Below are positions 7,659-16,483 of a DNA stretch of 49,761 nt, piece by piece (position 1 is the first letter of the stretch; the number at the start of each line of letters is the position of its first letter). The notes under the pieces are model-generated. The model saw nothing but the letters and a program-made list of their open reading frames with translations, was not told the DNA's origin and searched no databases. The stretch is from the IMG/VR virus record IMGVR_UViG_3300049046_000055, positions 1 through 49,761 of that record. One strand, written 5' to 3'. Source of the DNA: a virus. The position numbers were made by a program, and so were the translations under genes.

Positions 7659-8330
7659 TTATCTCTTCTTGTTAGTTAGAGTCTTAAAGAAAGTTTCTAG
7701 AAGCGCTAGCTTATTCTCATTGATGACCTTAGCAGGAGCTGACTTCATCTGCTCTGCAAGCTTCTCAATGCCGCGCTCTGCCCAAGTGCCGCTGATTGGG
7801 TCAAATATCCAAGCTCGACCTTCCATGATTCCCTGAACAAAAGCGTCAGGAGCTGATGGGTCTGCAACGACGTCAGCTAGCGTCGCTAGTCTAAAGTCGT
7901 TCTGGACTCTTTGAACGCCCTCGACCATCTTGATAGAGCCCATACCTCTAGAAGACACGCCGAGCTGGCAACCTTCCTTGATGTAGCCCTCGACAATCTT
8001 ACCCATAGGAAGTTCGGTTAGAACTCGAGCCTTACCGATAAAATTATCGCCGTCTCTTCTTACGTTCTCGTGAAGAATGCAGACGCGATCTAGATTGATG
8101 GTTGGTCCCTGTGGGTGTCCAAGCTCACCGTAAGCTCTATTAGACTTTACGTTCTCTTTTACGTATCGGCTGATTTCGTTCTCTAGAATATCCGCGTCGT
8201 AGATACGACCGTTACGGTTCTTGATGTTACCCTGAAGGAAAGTACCCTCGAGGTACATCTTCTTCTTACCTTCAGAGGTTTCTTCGATAAGGAATCTAGA
8301 GTCCTCGATGTTTTCGCAAATTAAAAACAT
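7659..8330 (-). CDS. gp21: Prohead core protease gp21
   Basis: This 223-residue protein is close in length to T4 gp21 (212 aa), the serine protease that matures the prohead by cutting gp22, gp23 and internal proteins after (L/I)xE. Candidate catalytic residues are His72 in 'YGELGHPQGPTINLDRV' and Ser126/Ser127 in 'LGVSSRGMGS', which match the pattern of the herpes-protease-like fold in this family. The start ATG at 8330 follows AAGGAAAG. It lies between the gp67-like gene and the small 68-residue gene, as expected. Its specificity appears in this window as LSE in gp23 and in the putative internal proteins. Confidence 0.95.
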   Translation of the reverse strand: MFLICENIEDSRFLIEETSEGKKKMYLEGTFLQGNIKNRNGRIYDADILENEISRYVKENVKSNRAYGELGHPQGPTINLDRVCILHENVRRDGDNFIGKARVLTELPMGKIVEGYIKEGCQLGVSSRGMGSIKMVEGVQRVQNDFRLATLADVVADPSAPDAFVQGIMEGRAWIFDPISGTWAERGIEKLAEQMKSAPAKVINENKLALLETFFKTLTNKKR

Positions 8331-8349
8331 GTACTTTCCTTTTTTGTTT

Positions 8350-8357
8350 TATTTATG
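8350..8357 (-). promoter_or_regulatory. Late-promoter-like octamer before gp21
   Basis: The minus strand reads CATAAATA, one base off TATAAATA, about 20 bases before the gp21 ATG. It overlaps the end of the gp67-like gene. Confidence 0.45.
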
Positions 8358-8574
8358 CGTCGTCGACTTCTACGGACTGATCGTCCTCTGACTCGACTGG
8401 CGCATTTGCTGCCTCATATTCAGGCGTTCCGAATATCTTAGAAGCAACTTCAACTCTCTTAGCCTCAATAGCATCTAATATTTTGTCCGCAAGTCCGACT
8501 CTTACTTCAGACTCGAACTCAACTGGCTTACCGGCGAGAGCTAGAGTTACTGCTCTGTTTGCATCATATTCCAT
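8353..8574 (-). CDS. gp67: gp67-like prohead core protein
   Basis: This 73-residue protein lies between portal gp20 and protease gp21, the position of T4 gp67 (80 aa), a small acidic prohead core protein. The sequence 'LADKILDAIEAKRVEVASKIF' resembles the helical middle of gp67 (I/L-x-E-K-x-x-x-A-R-x-F), and the C-terminal tail is acidic (ESEDDQSVEVDDA), like the acidic tail in T4. It starts directly before the portal stop on the same transcript. Position and composition support the call more than sequence identity. Confidence 0.75.
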   Translation of the reverse strand: MEYDANRAVTLALAGKPVEFESEVRVGLADKILDAIEAKRVEVASKIFGTPEYEAANAPVESEDDQSVEVDDA

Positions 8575-8576
8575 AT

Positions 8577-10178
8577 TTACTTTCCTTCTTCAGGTAACGG
8601 TGGCAGCTCTGGAGAGTCGCTAAATCCATTAGCGTCAGGATCCAGTAGCGCCGGATTAAACTGTGGATTCATTAGCTCTTCTGCGATTTCTTCATCCATT
8701 ATCGCCTGCTCCTCCTCGTCTTGCTGAAGGATGTTCTTACGCACCCATCTCCAAGAGAAGGCCTTACCGATGAATGGATATACTGTTTCGAGAAGATTTA
8801 GTCTGTTGTTTAAGACTTCGGCTTCCTTAAGCTCGGCAAAATAGTTATCGCGAGTAAAGCGGAATCGAATGTCTTGCTTGATGAGAAGCCAGTCGTCGTA
8901 AGAAGCGATTCCCTTGAGAATGAGTTGCTTCTCGACTAGCTGTAAGAATAGCTTCGCGAATCTGGTACGAAGTCTATCGATGAACTTAGCGAACTTGATC
9001 TCGTCTCGGCTAATCTGAGTAGCTCTTCCGAGGTCGAACATAGCCTCTGAGTCTAGACGAGTAACTGGAACGTTAAGAGATCTGTAGAGCTGCTTCTGGA
9101 AGTACAGAACGTCGTCCATCTGACCTAGATTCTGACCGCCTGGAAGAATGTCGACCTGAGTACCTCTACCACCTTCTCTACGAGGAAGCCAGTAGTCCTC
9201 AAGCATCGTCATATACTTACGGTCGTCTCTTATCTCACCGCTCATAGAGTCGTAAACTAAGCGATTCTTGTGCTTAGTCATGATGTCCTGTAGATACTGT
9301 TCGGCTTTCATCTTAGGAAGATTACCGACGTCTACGTACCATATTCTACGCTCTGGAGCTCTCGATAGACGGTAGATAATTGCCGCGTTTTCGAGTGTTC
9401 TTAGCTGGTTGGTCTCTCGTATAGCCTTCTGAAGATGGCCCATGACTAGAGTGCCGTTGGCGTCTGTCATACCAGAGCTGATAAGAACGACCGAGTCTCG
9501 AGCAATCTTTAGTCCCTGTGTAGCGGCTTGCTGAGCGATACCGACCGTCTGATTCTTGGTTGAGAAACCCTTCTCATTGTAGATGTAGTACTCGTTAACT
9601 ACTCTCTTTAGAGTAGCGTCACCGTCACCTAGCATTCTACCCTGAGTGCCGGATACCTTTTCAGTCTTGATCTCGCGCACCTTTCTAATCTTGCGCGGGT
9701 CTAAGTATCTCAACTCTCTGATACCCATCGCTGGGTCGTCGATGATAACGTGATAGTAAAGACGGCCGTCAATGTACCATCTTCTGAACACTTCGTACGG
9801 CTGGCTGTCAAACTCAAGGAGCTTCAGTATTTGCTGAAACTCTTGCTCTATGATTTGCTTGATCTTTGGTGGAGCGTTAACGTTGTCTAGAATAATATCT
9901 ACGACCGAATTATCGCTGTCTAGAGTGATAGCTTCATTGACTATCTCGTCGATAGCTGAGTCTACTTCTGGTTGAGTAGCTATCTCTCGATACTTTGTAA
10001 TGAGGTCCGCTTCGTTACGTACCGTTCCGTCTAGATCTAAAACAGTGTCGTAAGCACCACCGGTGGCACCAGTAGACTGTACTAGTACAGCACCGTCGTC
10101 ATTGTTTGGTGGAGCGAAAGAAACTGTCTGCGCTTCGATCTGTGTCTTGCGCTTGATCTCGAATCCAAATAAGTTCAT
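8577..10178 (-). CDS. gp20: Portal vertex protein gp20
   Basis: This 533-residue protein (T4 524 aa) forms the dodecameric portal that initiates prohead assembly, and through which DNA is packaged and released. Family features include 'RNEADLITKYREIATQPEVDSAIDEIVNEAI' near residues 50-85, 'YYHVIIDDP..GIRELRYLDPRKIRKVREI', 'RIWYVDVGNLPKMKAEQYLQDIM' and 'LPGGQNLGQMDDVLYFQKQLYRSLNVP'. The C terminus is acidic and Pro-rich (SPELPPLPEEGK). A 9-base-pair hairpin precedes the ribosome site. Confidence 0.97.
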   Translation of the reverse strand: MNLFGFEIKRKTQIEAQTVSFAPPNNDDGAVLVQSTGATGGAYDTVLDLDGTVRNEADLITKYREIATQPEVDSAIDEIVNEAITLDSDNSVVDIILDNVNAPPKIKQIIEQEFQQILKLLEFDSQPYEVFRRWYIDGRLYYHVIIDDPAMGIRELRYLDPRKIRKVREIKTEKVSGTQGRMLGDGDATLKRVVNEYYIYNEKGFSTKNQTVGIAQQAATQGLKIARDSVVLISSGMTDANGTLVMGHLQKAIRETNQLRTLENAAIIYRLSRAPERRIWYVDVGNLPKMKAEQYLQDIMTKHKNRLVYDSMSGEIRDDRKYMTMLEDYWLPRREGGRGTQVDILPGGQNLGQMDDVLYFQKQLYRSLNVPVTRLDSEAMFDLGRATQISRDEIKFAKFIDRLRTRFAKLFLQLVEKQLILKGIASYDDWLLIKQDIRFRFTRDNYFAELKEAEVLNNRLNLLETVYPFIGKAFSWRWVRKNILQQDEEEQAIMDEEIAEELMNPQFNPALLDPDANGFSDSPELPPLPEEGK

Positions 10179-10196
10179 AAGTTCTCCGAAAGCAAT

Positions 10197-10220
10197 AGAA
10201 GGGGCATAAGCGCCCCTTCT
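10197..10220 (-). terminator. Strong hairpin between gp19 and gp20
   Basis: A perfect inverted repeat of nine bases (AGAAGGGGC / GCCCCTTCT) with a six-base loop lies 20 bases upstream of the gp20 ATG. No T-tract follows on either strand, so it is not a classical terminator; it may stabilise the tail-tube mRNA end or moderate gp20 expression. Confidence 0.5.
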
Positions 10221-10247
10221 ACTACACTAATATTTAGAGGCTATAGG

Positions 10248-10255
10248 TATTTATT
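10248..10255 (-). promoter_or_regulatory. Late-promoter-like octamer before gp20
   Basis: The minus strand reads AATAAATA at the end of gp19, one base off the T4 late consensus. The same variant is found before gp19 and before the oxygenase gene at 26035. Confidence 0.4.
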
Positions 10256-10805
10256 ACCCGAAGAGACCACGGCCTCCGACTCCTCTTACAGCATTCCACC
10301 AGTCGAACGCGAACGTAGTATCGAATACTTCAATCTGGTTCTTACTGTCCCAGCTGAGTTCGATTGGTCCGATTGAAGTCGGGAAAATACCAACCATCTC
10401 GTACTGACGTAGAATGTTGCCTTCCTTGCCGTACTGAGTAATAAGAGCTTCTCTCTTATACTGTCTGTCACGACGAAGGTTTGGAACCGTCGAGTTGAGA
10501 ACCTGAGACCAGCTCTCCATCATATCTCTAATAGCAAAGTCCTCGTCGTTAATTATAGAGACGTTCCAGTCTGGGAATACTCTATCGCCAGCGACTTTGA
10601 TGTCTCTGCCGAAGTAACCAACTGGTACAGACTCTACAATCGCAGGAGGAATCTGCGTTGCTCTGCACATAAACTTAACCTTCTCGATAGTAGCGCCGTT
10701 AGCAGTGCCCGCAGGTGGATTGTTAATCTCCACCTGGAACAGCGTAGGACGAGCACCATGGAAGGTAAGACCACGTGACTTGAAGTCCTGTACGTTAAAT
10801 GACAT
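10254..10805 (-). CDS. gp19: Tail tube protein gp19
   Basis: This 183-residue protein (T4 163 aa) polymerises into the inner tail tube. Family signs are the N-terminal 'FKSRGLTFHGARPTLFQVEINNP', 'ATQIPPAIVESVPVGYFGRDIKVAGDR' and 'NVSIINDEDFAIRDMMESWSQVLN', followed by 'FPTSIGPIELSWDSKNQIEVFDTTFAFDWW'. It lies directly downstream of the sheath gene gp18. The ribosome site AAGGAGAAC precedes the ATG. Confidence 0.95.
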   Translation of the reverse strand: MSFNVQDFKSRGLTFHGARPTLFQVEINNPPAGTANGATIEKVKFMCRATQIPPAIVESVPVGYFGRDIKVAGDRVFPDWNVSIINDEDFAIRDMMESWSQVLNSTVPNLRRDRQYKREALITQYGKEGNILRQYEMVGIFPTSIGPIELSWDSKNQIEVFDTTFAFDWWNAVRGVGGRGLFG

Positions 10806-10826
10806 CTAAGTTCTCCTTATCCTTCG

Positions 10827-10834
10827 TATTTATT
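10827..10834 (-). promoter_or_regulatory. Late-promoter-like octamer before gp19
   Basis: The minus strand reads AATAAATA, about 22 bases upstream of the gp19 ATG and overlapping the gp18 stop. It is one base off the consensus. Confidence 0.42.
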
Positions 10835-12866
10835 AGAATTGGCCGACGATTTCATCGAATCGTACACTTCCACGTACTGCTACGAAGTTAAGCTGAATGC
10901 CACGAATAGATCTATTTGGTCTGATGTAGATATCGCCCACGAACTCTTCGCGATCGATTACCTCGTCAGTGTTGTTAGTCTCGTCACATACAACCTCGAA
11001 GCTTAGAATGCCACGACGTCCCTGGATATCGCGTAGATAAGGAATCGTACGGTTACGGAACTGAGCTCTCGTAAAGTCATCATTGAACTCGAACAGAGTG
11101 TACTTCGCGTCAGTTGCAATAGCCTTCTGGAGGATAATGAACAGTCTGCGAACACCAAGAGCGCGGAACGGTGAGTTCTTCTTAAGAAGAGTTCTGTCGT
11201 CGAATAGGATGAAGCCTTCGCCCTCTTCCTTAATTACGGCGTTTACAGAAGCCTTAGATAAAAGCTCTCTTGCTGCTTCGCTTGGGTTCCAAGCTAGCTT
11301 GGTTACGTTTCTGATACGACCTCTATTGTAACCCGCTGGTGAGAACCATGGATCATTAGATCTGTCTGTACGTACGCATAGACCCGCGATGTCGCCGTTG
11401 AGTGGAACCCAGCGATAGATATCGTTGTACTTGTCGTACTGGTACTTGTAGCCAGAGTCTAGGAAGCCGTATGAAGTAGCTCTTAGATCGTTAGCGAAGT
11501 TAACGACGTTAGTTACTTCGTTACCAGTGTTGTTTACCACCATCTCCTTAGGAGGAGAAGCGAAAGCAACGCAGTCTCTACGCTTTTCAGAAACGTTATC
11601 GATAATGTAGTTAACCAGCGTAGCACCGTCTGACTCACGAGCCTTACCAGCGATAACTAGCGAGATGTCTACGTCATCAGCGTCTCCAAGGAGATCGTAT
11701 GCCGCAGCAAGACTTCCTAGTGGAACGCCGGTCTCACCTGGTCCATCAGTACCACCCACCATTGAGTAGTTAGTTGGAGAGAGTGAAGAAGCGCTTGCTA
11801 CAGTTGCAGCAGGAGCAGATGGAGCTATCGTAGCATCGTTAGCCCACCAGATGTACTGTGAGTTAGTGTTCAGAACTTCCTTGTAGTAGTTTACAGCGCC
11901 GTTCTCAGTCTTAGCGTTAGTTGCTCTAGACAGACCGTTGTAAACTTCAAGAATAGACCCAGGAACGCCTGAGAACGCACCGTTCTCATCGACCACAACT
12001 AGGTGCACTTCGTCGACAGCCGCGGTGTTACCGAAAGCTTCGACGTAGTCAGAAGTGCCTGGCGCTGCAGTAACAACATTGTGGAACTCCCAGTAACGAT
12101 CAAGAGTCGTAGACGCCCAGTTTTCACGTAGGCGGTATGGCTCAGAAAGATTGAAGCTGAACGTGAAGATAGTAGAGTTACCACTTACGCTTCCGACGCT
12201 AGCAACCTGTAGGAACTGCTCTCCGATAGTAGAGTTACCAACCTTGATGTTGTCACCTACCTGAATAGCGTCCTTGATAGCGAATGCCTGAGTGTTAGCG
12301 ATAGCTGAGTTACCAGTTCCACTGAAACCAACAGAAACCGTAGCAACAGAAGATCCAACGCTGATAGAAACGTTGGAAGTTGCGGCGATGCTTGAGTTAG
12401 CTACAATGTCTACTAGAGAGTTATAAGCGGCAGCACTGTCGCAAACAGAAACTCTTAGAGAGTTACCTAGCTCACCTGGATACTTAGCAACGTAAGCTAC
12501 GTTAGCGCTAAACGTTACGGCACCAGAATCGTAGTGATCTCTATTCTTAATCGTCTGAGTTGCTGCGTTTGGTGCAGTAGTACCAGAGAAAACCGCCATA
12601 GCAGACGTGCCACTTTCAGCACGAACCACCTGAAGCTGGTTGCCATAACCTAAGAAGTTAGCGGCTGTGAACCACGTTTCGGCGTTTAAGTTAGTTGGCT
12701 TGTGAAACTTCGTTACCAGATCTGGTTCGGAAGTAACTAAAGTTCTCTGAGCTACCGGACCCCAACGAAACACACCAGCGAATCCTGCCTGAGTTGTAGA
12801 TACAGCTGGAATACCAGTTGCTGCATCAATCTCAGATACATTGACGCCTGGACTTAGTCTAAACAT
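10833..12866 (-). CDS. gp18: Contractile tail sheath protein gp18
   Basis: The 677-residue protein (T4 659 aa) builds the contractile sheath. The N terminus 'FRLSPGVNVSEIDAATGIPAVSTTQAGFAGVFRWGP' is the typical gp18 opening. The conserved C-terminal domain has 'WFSPAGYNRGRIRNVTKLAWNPSEAARELL', 'NAVIKEEGEGFILFDDRTLL' and 'INLQ/IILQKAI...YTLFEFND' type segments, ending 'RFDEIVGQF'. The middle (about residues 90-340) is Ser/Asn/Val-rich and variable, as expected for the surface domains. A perfect TATAAATA lies upstream. Confidence 0.97.
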   Translation of the reverse strand: MFRLSPGVNVSEIDAATGIPAVSTTQAGFAGVFRWGPVAQRTLVTSEPDLVTKFHKPTNLNAETWFTAANFLGYGNQLQVVRAESGTSAMAVFSGTTAPNAATQTIKNRDHYDSGAVTFSANVAYVAKYPGELGNSLRVSVCDSAAAYNSLVDIVANSSIAATSNVSISVGSSVATVSVGFSGTGNSAIANTQAFAIKDAIQVGDNIKVGNSTIGEQFLQVASVGSVSGNSTIFTFSFNLSEPYRLRENWASTTLDRYWEFHNVVTAAPGTSDYVEAFGNTAAVDEVHLVVVDENGAFSGVPGSILEVYNGLSRATNAKTENGAVNYYKEVLNTNSQYIWWANDATIAPSAPAATVASASSLSPTNYSMVGGTDGPGETGVPLGSLAAAYDLLGDADDVDISLVIAGKARESDGATLVNYIIDNVSEKRRDCVAFASPPKEMVVNNTGNEVTNVVNFANDLRATSYGFLDSGYKYQYDKYNDIYRWVPLNGDIAGLCVRTDRSNDPWFSPAGYNRGRIRNVTKLAWNPSEAARELLSKASVNAVIKEEGEGFILFDDRTLLKKNSPFRALGVRRLFIILQKAIATDAKYTLFEFNDDFTRAQFRNRTIPYLRDIQGRRGILSFEVVCDETNNTDEVIDREEFVGDIYIRPNRSIRGIQLNFVAVRGSVRFDEIVGQF

Positions 12867-12899
12867 GGGATTCTCCTTTGCCCAATCGATAGTTTTTAG

Positions 12900-12907
12900 T
12901 ATTTATA
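12900..12907 (-). promoter_or_regulatory. T4-type late promoter octamer for gp18
   Basis: The minus strand reads exactly TATAAATA, 34 bases upstream of the gp18 ATG at 12866 and just past the gp17 stop. Confidence 0.78.
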
Positions 12908-12919
12908 GACGTAAGACCC

Positions 12920-14614
12920 TTACCAGGACCCCATCCAGTTCCATCCAGCAGGCGCTTCTGGCTCTAGCATCTCTTCGTCACCAAAGTGATCGTCTAGAAA
13001 GCCAAACGGAGTTAGATCGCTCTCAATCTCTTCGTCAGTCTTTTCTCTGAGCTTGATGAGAGTGTTAATGTCGGTGTACTCTTTAAAGAACGGCTGGTCT
13101 GTCATCCAAGCGAACAGTACGAGACCCATCACTAGGTCGTCGTGATGCCCTGACTCGGCCTGATACTGCTTTCCTTTGAGAGAGAACGTCGCGAGCTCGC
13201 CTATAGTGTTATAGTCGTGAACCATAAGCTGGCGCTGCTCAATAAGAAGCTTTAGCAGAGAACATCCGGCGTTCTTAACTGGACTGGTAGTTCTCACCCC
13301 CATGTCGACAGACTTACCGCCAAAGCCTGAGCAGATTCTCTTACCAGCACGACCAGCGTTTTCTGTAAACAGAACGCCCTCGTACTCGTACTCCTCCCAG
13401 AGAATGCTAGACACAGTGTGTCCCCAGTCGTTAAGTTCGACTAGAACCACGCAGTTATTGTAAGCTTTAAGTGTAGCATACAGCAACTTAGCGTAGTCGG
13501 CAGGAGCTAGCAGATTGTTTCTGAAAGCTACAACTTGCTGGTAGGGCATAGACGTTACGTCTATAATGCTGAAAGCCGAGTAGTCTAGACCCTTACCCTG
13601 AGATACGTCGACTATGCACGCGTACAGGTGATCTCGCTGAGGCTCGAAGTACTTGTACAGACCGTCGTGCTGATAGATCGGGTCGCGGTGCACGAGATCT
13701 TTAAGAGCCTGACCACCGATAAGAGTATTTGAGCTACCGAGGAACTCGACGCAGTATTCCTGATTGAATCTATCCTGATCATTAGACATACCACGAAGAA
13801 CGGCGTTTCGCCACTCCTCGTCTCGACCAGGAACGTCGTACCACATGACCTTAATCGGATTGTAGTCGTTTCTTGGAGGATTAGACGTAGACTCGGCCCA
13901 GAGCTTGTGGAAGTGATTTAGTCCGTTCGGTGTAGAAACTAGAACGATCTTAGTAGACTTACCAGAAGAAATCGTAGGGAAGACCGAAGTGAAGAACTCA
14001 TCCCAGCCCTCGATGAACGCGGCCTCGTCGATGAACAGCATGTTGATGGTGTAACCACGAATGTTATCACTCGAGGTAGAACCAGCTAGAACGCGGCTCT
14101 TATTCTCGAGCTCGATGTTACCCTTGTTCCACTCGACGATACCCTGTTGCAGCCACTTTGGAAGATACTGATACGCTAGCTGAACGCGCCCAAGAATTTC
14201 TCGAGCGGTATCACCCTTGTTAGCCAGAAGAGCTACCGTCTTCTCTTTATTGAAGATGATGTACCAGAGAATAAATCCACACGTAGTAGTAGACTTACCA
14301 GCCTGACGTGCAGTAGCGATGATACTCATACGGTTGTTAGCCATAGAGTTGACCATCTCTTTCTGATAGTCGTAGAGCTTAAAGTTAACGAGACCCTCGT
14401 CTACGTTAATGATCTTCATGTAAGTTTCGATAAAGTAGATCGGATCCTGCGAGCACTTGATGTACTCACTGACTCTGCTCTCGGTCCACTCGATGTCTTC
14501 GCCAACTCGCTTTAGGTTGGGGTTACCAAAGTACCCCTTGCTAATCGTAATGTCGTCTACTGGAGGGGTCAGTACGTACTTATGACCCTCTGTCTCATCA
14601 CTCTCATTACTCAT
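12920..14614 (-). CDS. gp17: Terminase large subunit gp17
   Basis: This 564-residue DNA-packaging motor (T4 610 aa) has an N-terminal ATPase and a C-terminal RNase H-fold nuclease. The Walker A-like loop is ATARQAGKST (Lys107) and Walker B is MLFIDEAAF (Asp196, Glu197). Nuclease acidic residues are visible in 'CIVDVSQGKGLDYSA', 'VLVELNDWG' and 'SGHHDDLVMG'. It starts two bases after gp16 ends. Together with gp16 it binds the portal gp20 and packages concatemeric DNA by a headful mechanism, as known for T4. Confidence 0.97.
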   Translation of the reverse strand: MSNESDETEGHKYVLTPPVDDITISKGYFGNPNLKRVGEDIEWTESRVSEYIKCSQDPIYFIETYMKIINVDEGLVNFKLYDYQKEMVNSMANNRMSIIATARQAGKSTTTCGFILWYIIFNKEKTVALLANKGDTAREILGRVQLAYQYLPKWLQQGIVEWNKGNIELENKSRVLAGSTSSDNIRGYTINMLFIDEAAFIEGWDEFFTSVFPTISSGKSTKIVLVSTPNGLNHFHKLWAESTSNPPRNDYNPIKVMWYDVPGRDEEWRNAVLRGMSNDQDRFNQEYCVEFLGSSNTLIGGQALKDLVHRDPIYQHDGLYKYFEPQRDHLYACIVDVSQGKGLDYSAFSIIDVTSMPYQQVVAFRNNLLAPADYAKLLYATLKAYNNCVVLVELNDWGHTVSSILWEEYEYEGVLFTENAGRAGKRICSGFGGKSVDMGVRTTSPVKNAGCSLLKLLIEQRQLMVHDYNTIGELATFSLKGKQYQAESGHHDDLVMGLVLFAWMTDQPFFKEYTDINTLIKLREKTDEEIESDLTPFGFLDDHFGDEEMLEPEAPAGWNWMGSW

Positions 14615-14616
14615 TG

Positions 14617-15039
14617 TTACCTATCCTTGGCTTTCTGCTGATCTAAGAAAGCTTGAAGTTCTGCCGTAGAGCCTACAAAGAGATTGTTAGTCACGTTTGC
14701 TGGTCCCTTAGTATGTCTGGCTTCTGATGGAGATATATCGTTCTTCTTCTTGTGAGCGTTTATAATATCGTTGTTCATGTCCGCCACAGTCTTCATGAGA
14801 GTAGCGATGACTTCAAATGCTCTTGGATGCTGAGACTGCTTGGCGATAAGAATAAGCTCGTTAATAGTTTCCTGGCCTTGCGCGATAAGCTCTTTAAGAT
14901 TGTCCACGACATATTCAAAGTCTACGTCCATCTCGCTCAGACTGATAGTCTCGGTAGGACCGGTAGTAACTATTGCTGTAGTCTCAACTTCAGGAGCGTC
15001 GTCCATACCTAACGCTCTTCTAATAATATCGTCACTCAC
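14617..15039 (-). CDS. gp16: Terminase small subunit gp16
   Basis: This 140-residue protein (T4 164 aa) directly precedes gp17. The central helical region 'LIAQGQETINELILIAKQSQHPRAFEVIATLMKTVADMNNDIINAHKK' matches the gp16 coiled-coil oligomerisation core with its conserved 'PRAFEV' segment. It regulates packaging initiation and stimulates the gp17 ATPase. Its start overlaps the gp15 stop by four bases. Confidence 0.92.
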   Translation of the reverse strand: MSDDIIRRALGMDDAPEVETTAIVTTGPTETISLSEMDVDFEYVVDNLKELIAQGQETINELILIAKQSQHPRAFEVIATLMKTVADMNNDIINAHKKKNDISPSEARHTKGPANVTNNLFVGSTAELQAFLDQQKAKDR

Positions 15040-15836
15040 TCAAAGTCTCCATCGATTATCTCGACTATATATCCGAAGTTGTCATCTTCATTGATCTGCG
15101 CTACTGGTATAGAGAGTAGCGGATCTGTAGTAGGCTCACCATTAGCGGTAAGACCTGGTTGAACTCTAACTGTCTCGAGCGTCTGTCCCGTACCAGAGTC
15201 TCTGGCATTAACAAACGCAACACGAATGATCTTTCTTCCACCAATTACCGGACCTAAGAACACTGCTTTCATTTCGAAGTCTAGCGTCCATATGAGCTTA
15301 CGGCGATCATTGTAGTCACCATACGAATCGTTTTCGTAGTTTATGTTCTTGAGTACGATAGGAATGTCTAGAGAGAAGTCGGTCTCGTCTACGAGTCTGG
15401 CCGTCACTGTAAGTGAAGGCGTAAAATACGGGAATATCTTCTCGATGATCTTTAGACCGTCTTCCTCATCTCTAGAGTAAACGTAGAGCCTGAATGGAAT
15501 GTTGTATGGAACACCTACGTACTGAAACTGAAGACCGTCGTTCCCAACAATACAAATGCGATTGAGGCTCGCGAGCTTTCTCTCGGCGTCATAGTACGGC
15601 GCGAGCATCTCGAAAGACATGGCTGGAGTTCTTGCCGCGACCTTACGATCTAGATCTTCGTCACCGAATACTCTAGACAGCATCTTGTCCTGAGAAGAGT
15701 ACGTAAGAGGAACCTTAATCGTGTCAGTTACTGCTGGAGTTCCACCAGTTCTGGTTATGGTGAAGTCGTTAAACAGAGTACCGAATAGCGTTACGTACTT
15801 TCTGGTCAGCGCGTGATAGAAGTTCTGTCCAAACAT
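15036..15836 (-). CDS. gp15: Tail sheath stabiliser and tail terminator gp15
   Basis: The 266-residue protein (T4 272 aa) has the family start 'MFGQNFYHALTRKYVTLFGTLFNDFTITR', a mid region 'KVPLTYSSQDKMLSRV', 'RTPAMSFEMLAPYYDAERKLASLNRI' and 'YKNIN/LKNINYEND...WTLDFEMKAVFLGPV'. In T4, gp15 caps the tail and joins it to the neck. It overlaps gp14 upstream and gp16 downstream by one and four bases. Confidence 0.93.
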   Translation of the reverse strand: MFGQNFYHALTRKYVTLFGTLFNDFTITRTGGTPAVTDTIKVPLTYSSQDKMLSRVFGDEDLDRKVAARTPAMSFEMLAPYYDAERKLASLNRICIVGNDGLQFQYVGVPYNIPFRLYVYSRDEEDGLKIIEKIFPYFTPSLTVTARLVDETDFSLDIPIVLKNINYENDSYGDYNDRRKLIWTLDFEMKAVFLGPVIGGRKIIRVAFVNARDSGTGQTLETVRVQPGLTANGEPTTDPLLSIPVAQINEDDNFGYIVEIIDGDFE

Positions 15837-16480
15837 TAGACTGTACCGCCTCTGCTAAATGGATCGACTTCTGAGAAGTCTATAATGCCGTCAGTCTCTT
15901 CCTGAATTTCAGTAGACTGATCGCTCCAGTCGGTAAACGTATCGTCCTCAGTACCATCCATCTGATAAGTGGTCTCGATAGAGTCTATCTCAGCGATGCC
16001 GGTATTGAACTTCTGACCATTGAACTCCAGAAGCTCACACTGCAGATCGAAGACCATGAGTCTACCAAGCTGGTAGAACAGGTCCTGATGCTCGACAAAC
16101 TGAATCTCGTAGACTTTCCTATCCATAGGAAGGTACATTAGGTCTCCTTCTTTAGGACGCTCTAGTCCTGTAAGAGTTCTAAACGTACTCTGCGCGATAG
16201 TAAAAGTGGTCTGATCTCGTATCTCGAGTCCGAGCTGCTGAGACATGAACTTACCGTCACCCTCGAAGCGCATGTTGCTCTTGAGATAAGCCTCAATGAG
16301 CGTAGCGCTATTGAACGAGTTAACTGTAGACTCTCTGAACACCTGATCGTAGTCGTCAAGAGTTCTTGGCATGTAGTACGAGTTGAAGCCATATATCTGG
16401 ATCGACTCGATAATAAGACTCTCGAGAAGATCTTGCTCGTTAGTAGCGTCGTAGTGATCGAAATACGGATTTACTGGCAT
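15836..16480 (-). CDS. gp14: Neck protein gp14
   Basis: This 214-residue protein (T4 256 aa) opens 'MPVNPYFDHYDATNEQDLLESLIIESIQIYGFNSYYMPRTL', a typical gp14 start, and contains 'RFEGDGKFMSQQLGLEIRDQTTFTIAQ' and 'RPKEGDLMYLPMDRKVYEIQFVEHQDLFYQLGR'. With gp13 it closes the filled head and forms the neck to which the tail attaches. It lies between gp13 and gp15. Confidence 0.94.
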   Translation of the reverse strand: MPVNPYFDHYDATNEQDLLESLIIESIQIYGFNSYYMPRTLDDYDQVFRESTVNSFNSATLIEAYLKSNMRFEGDGKFMSQQLGLEIRDQTTFTIAQSTFRTLTGLERPKEGDLMYLPMDRKVYEIQFVEHQDLFYQLGRLMVFDLQCELLEFNGQKFNTGIAEIDSIETTYQMDGTEDDTFTDWSDQSTEIQEETDGIIDFSEVDPFSRGGTV

Positions 16481-16483
16481 GTG

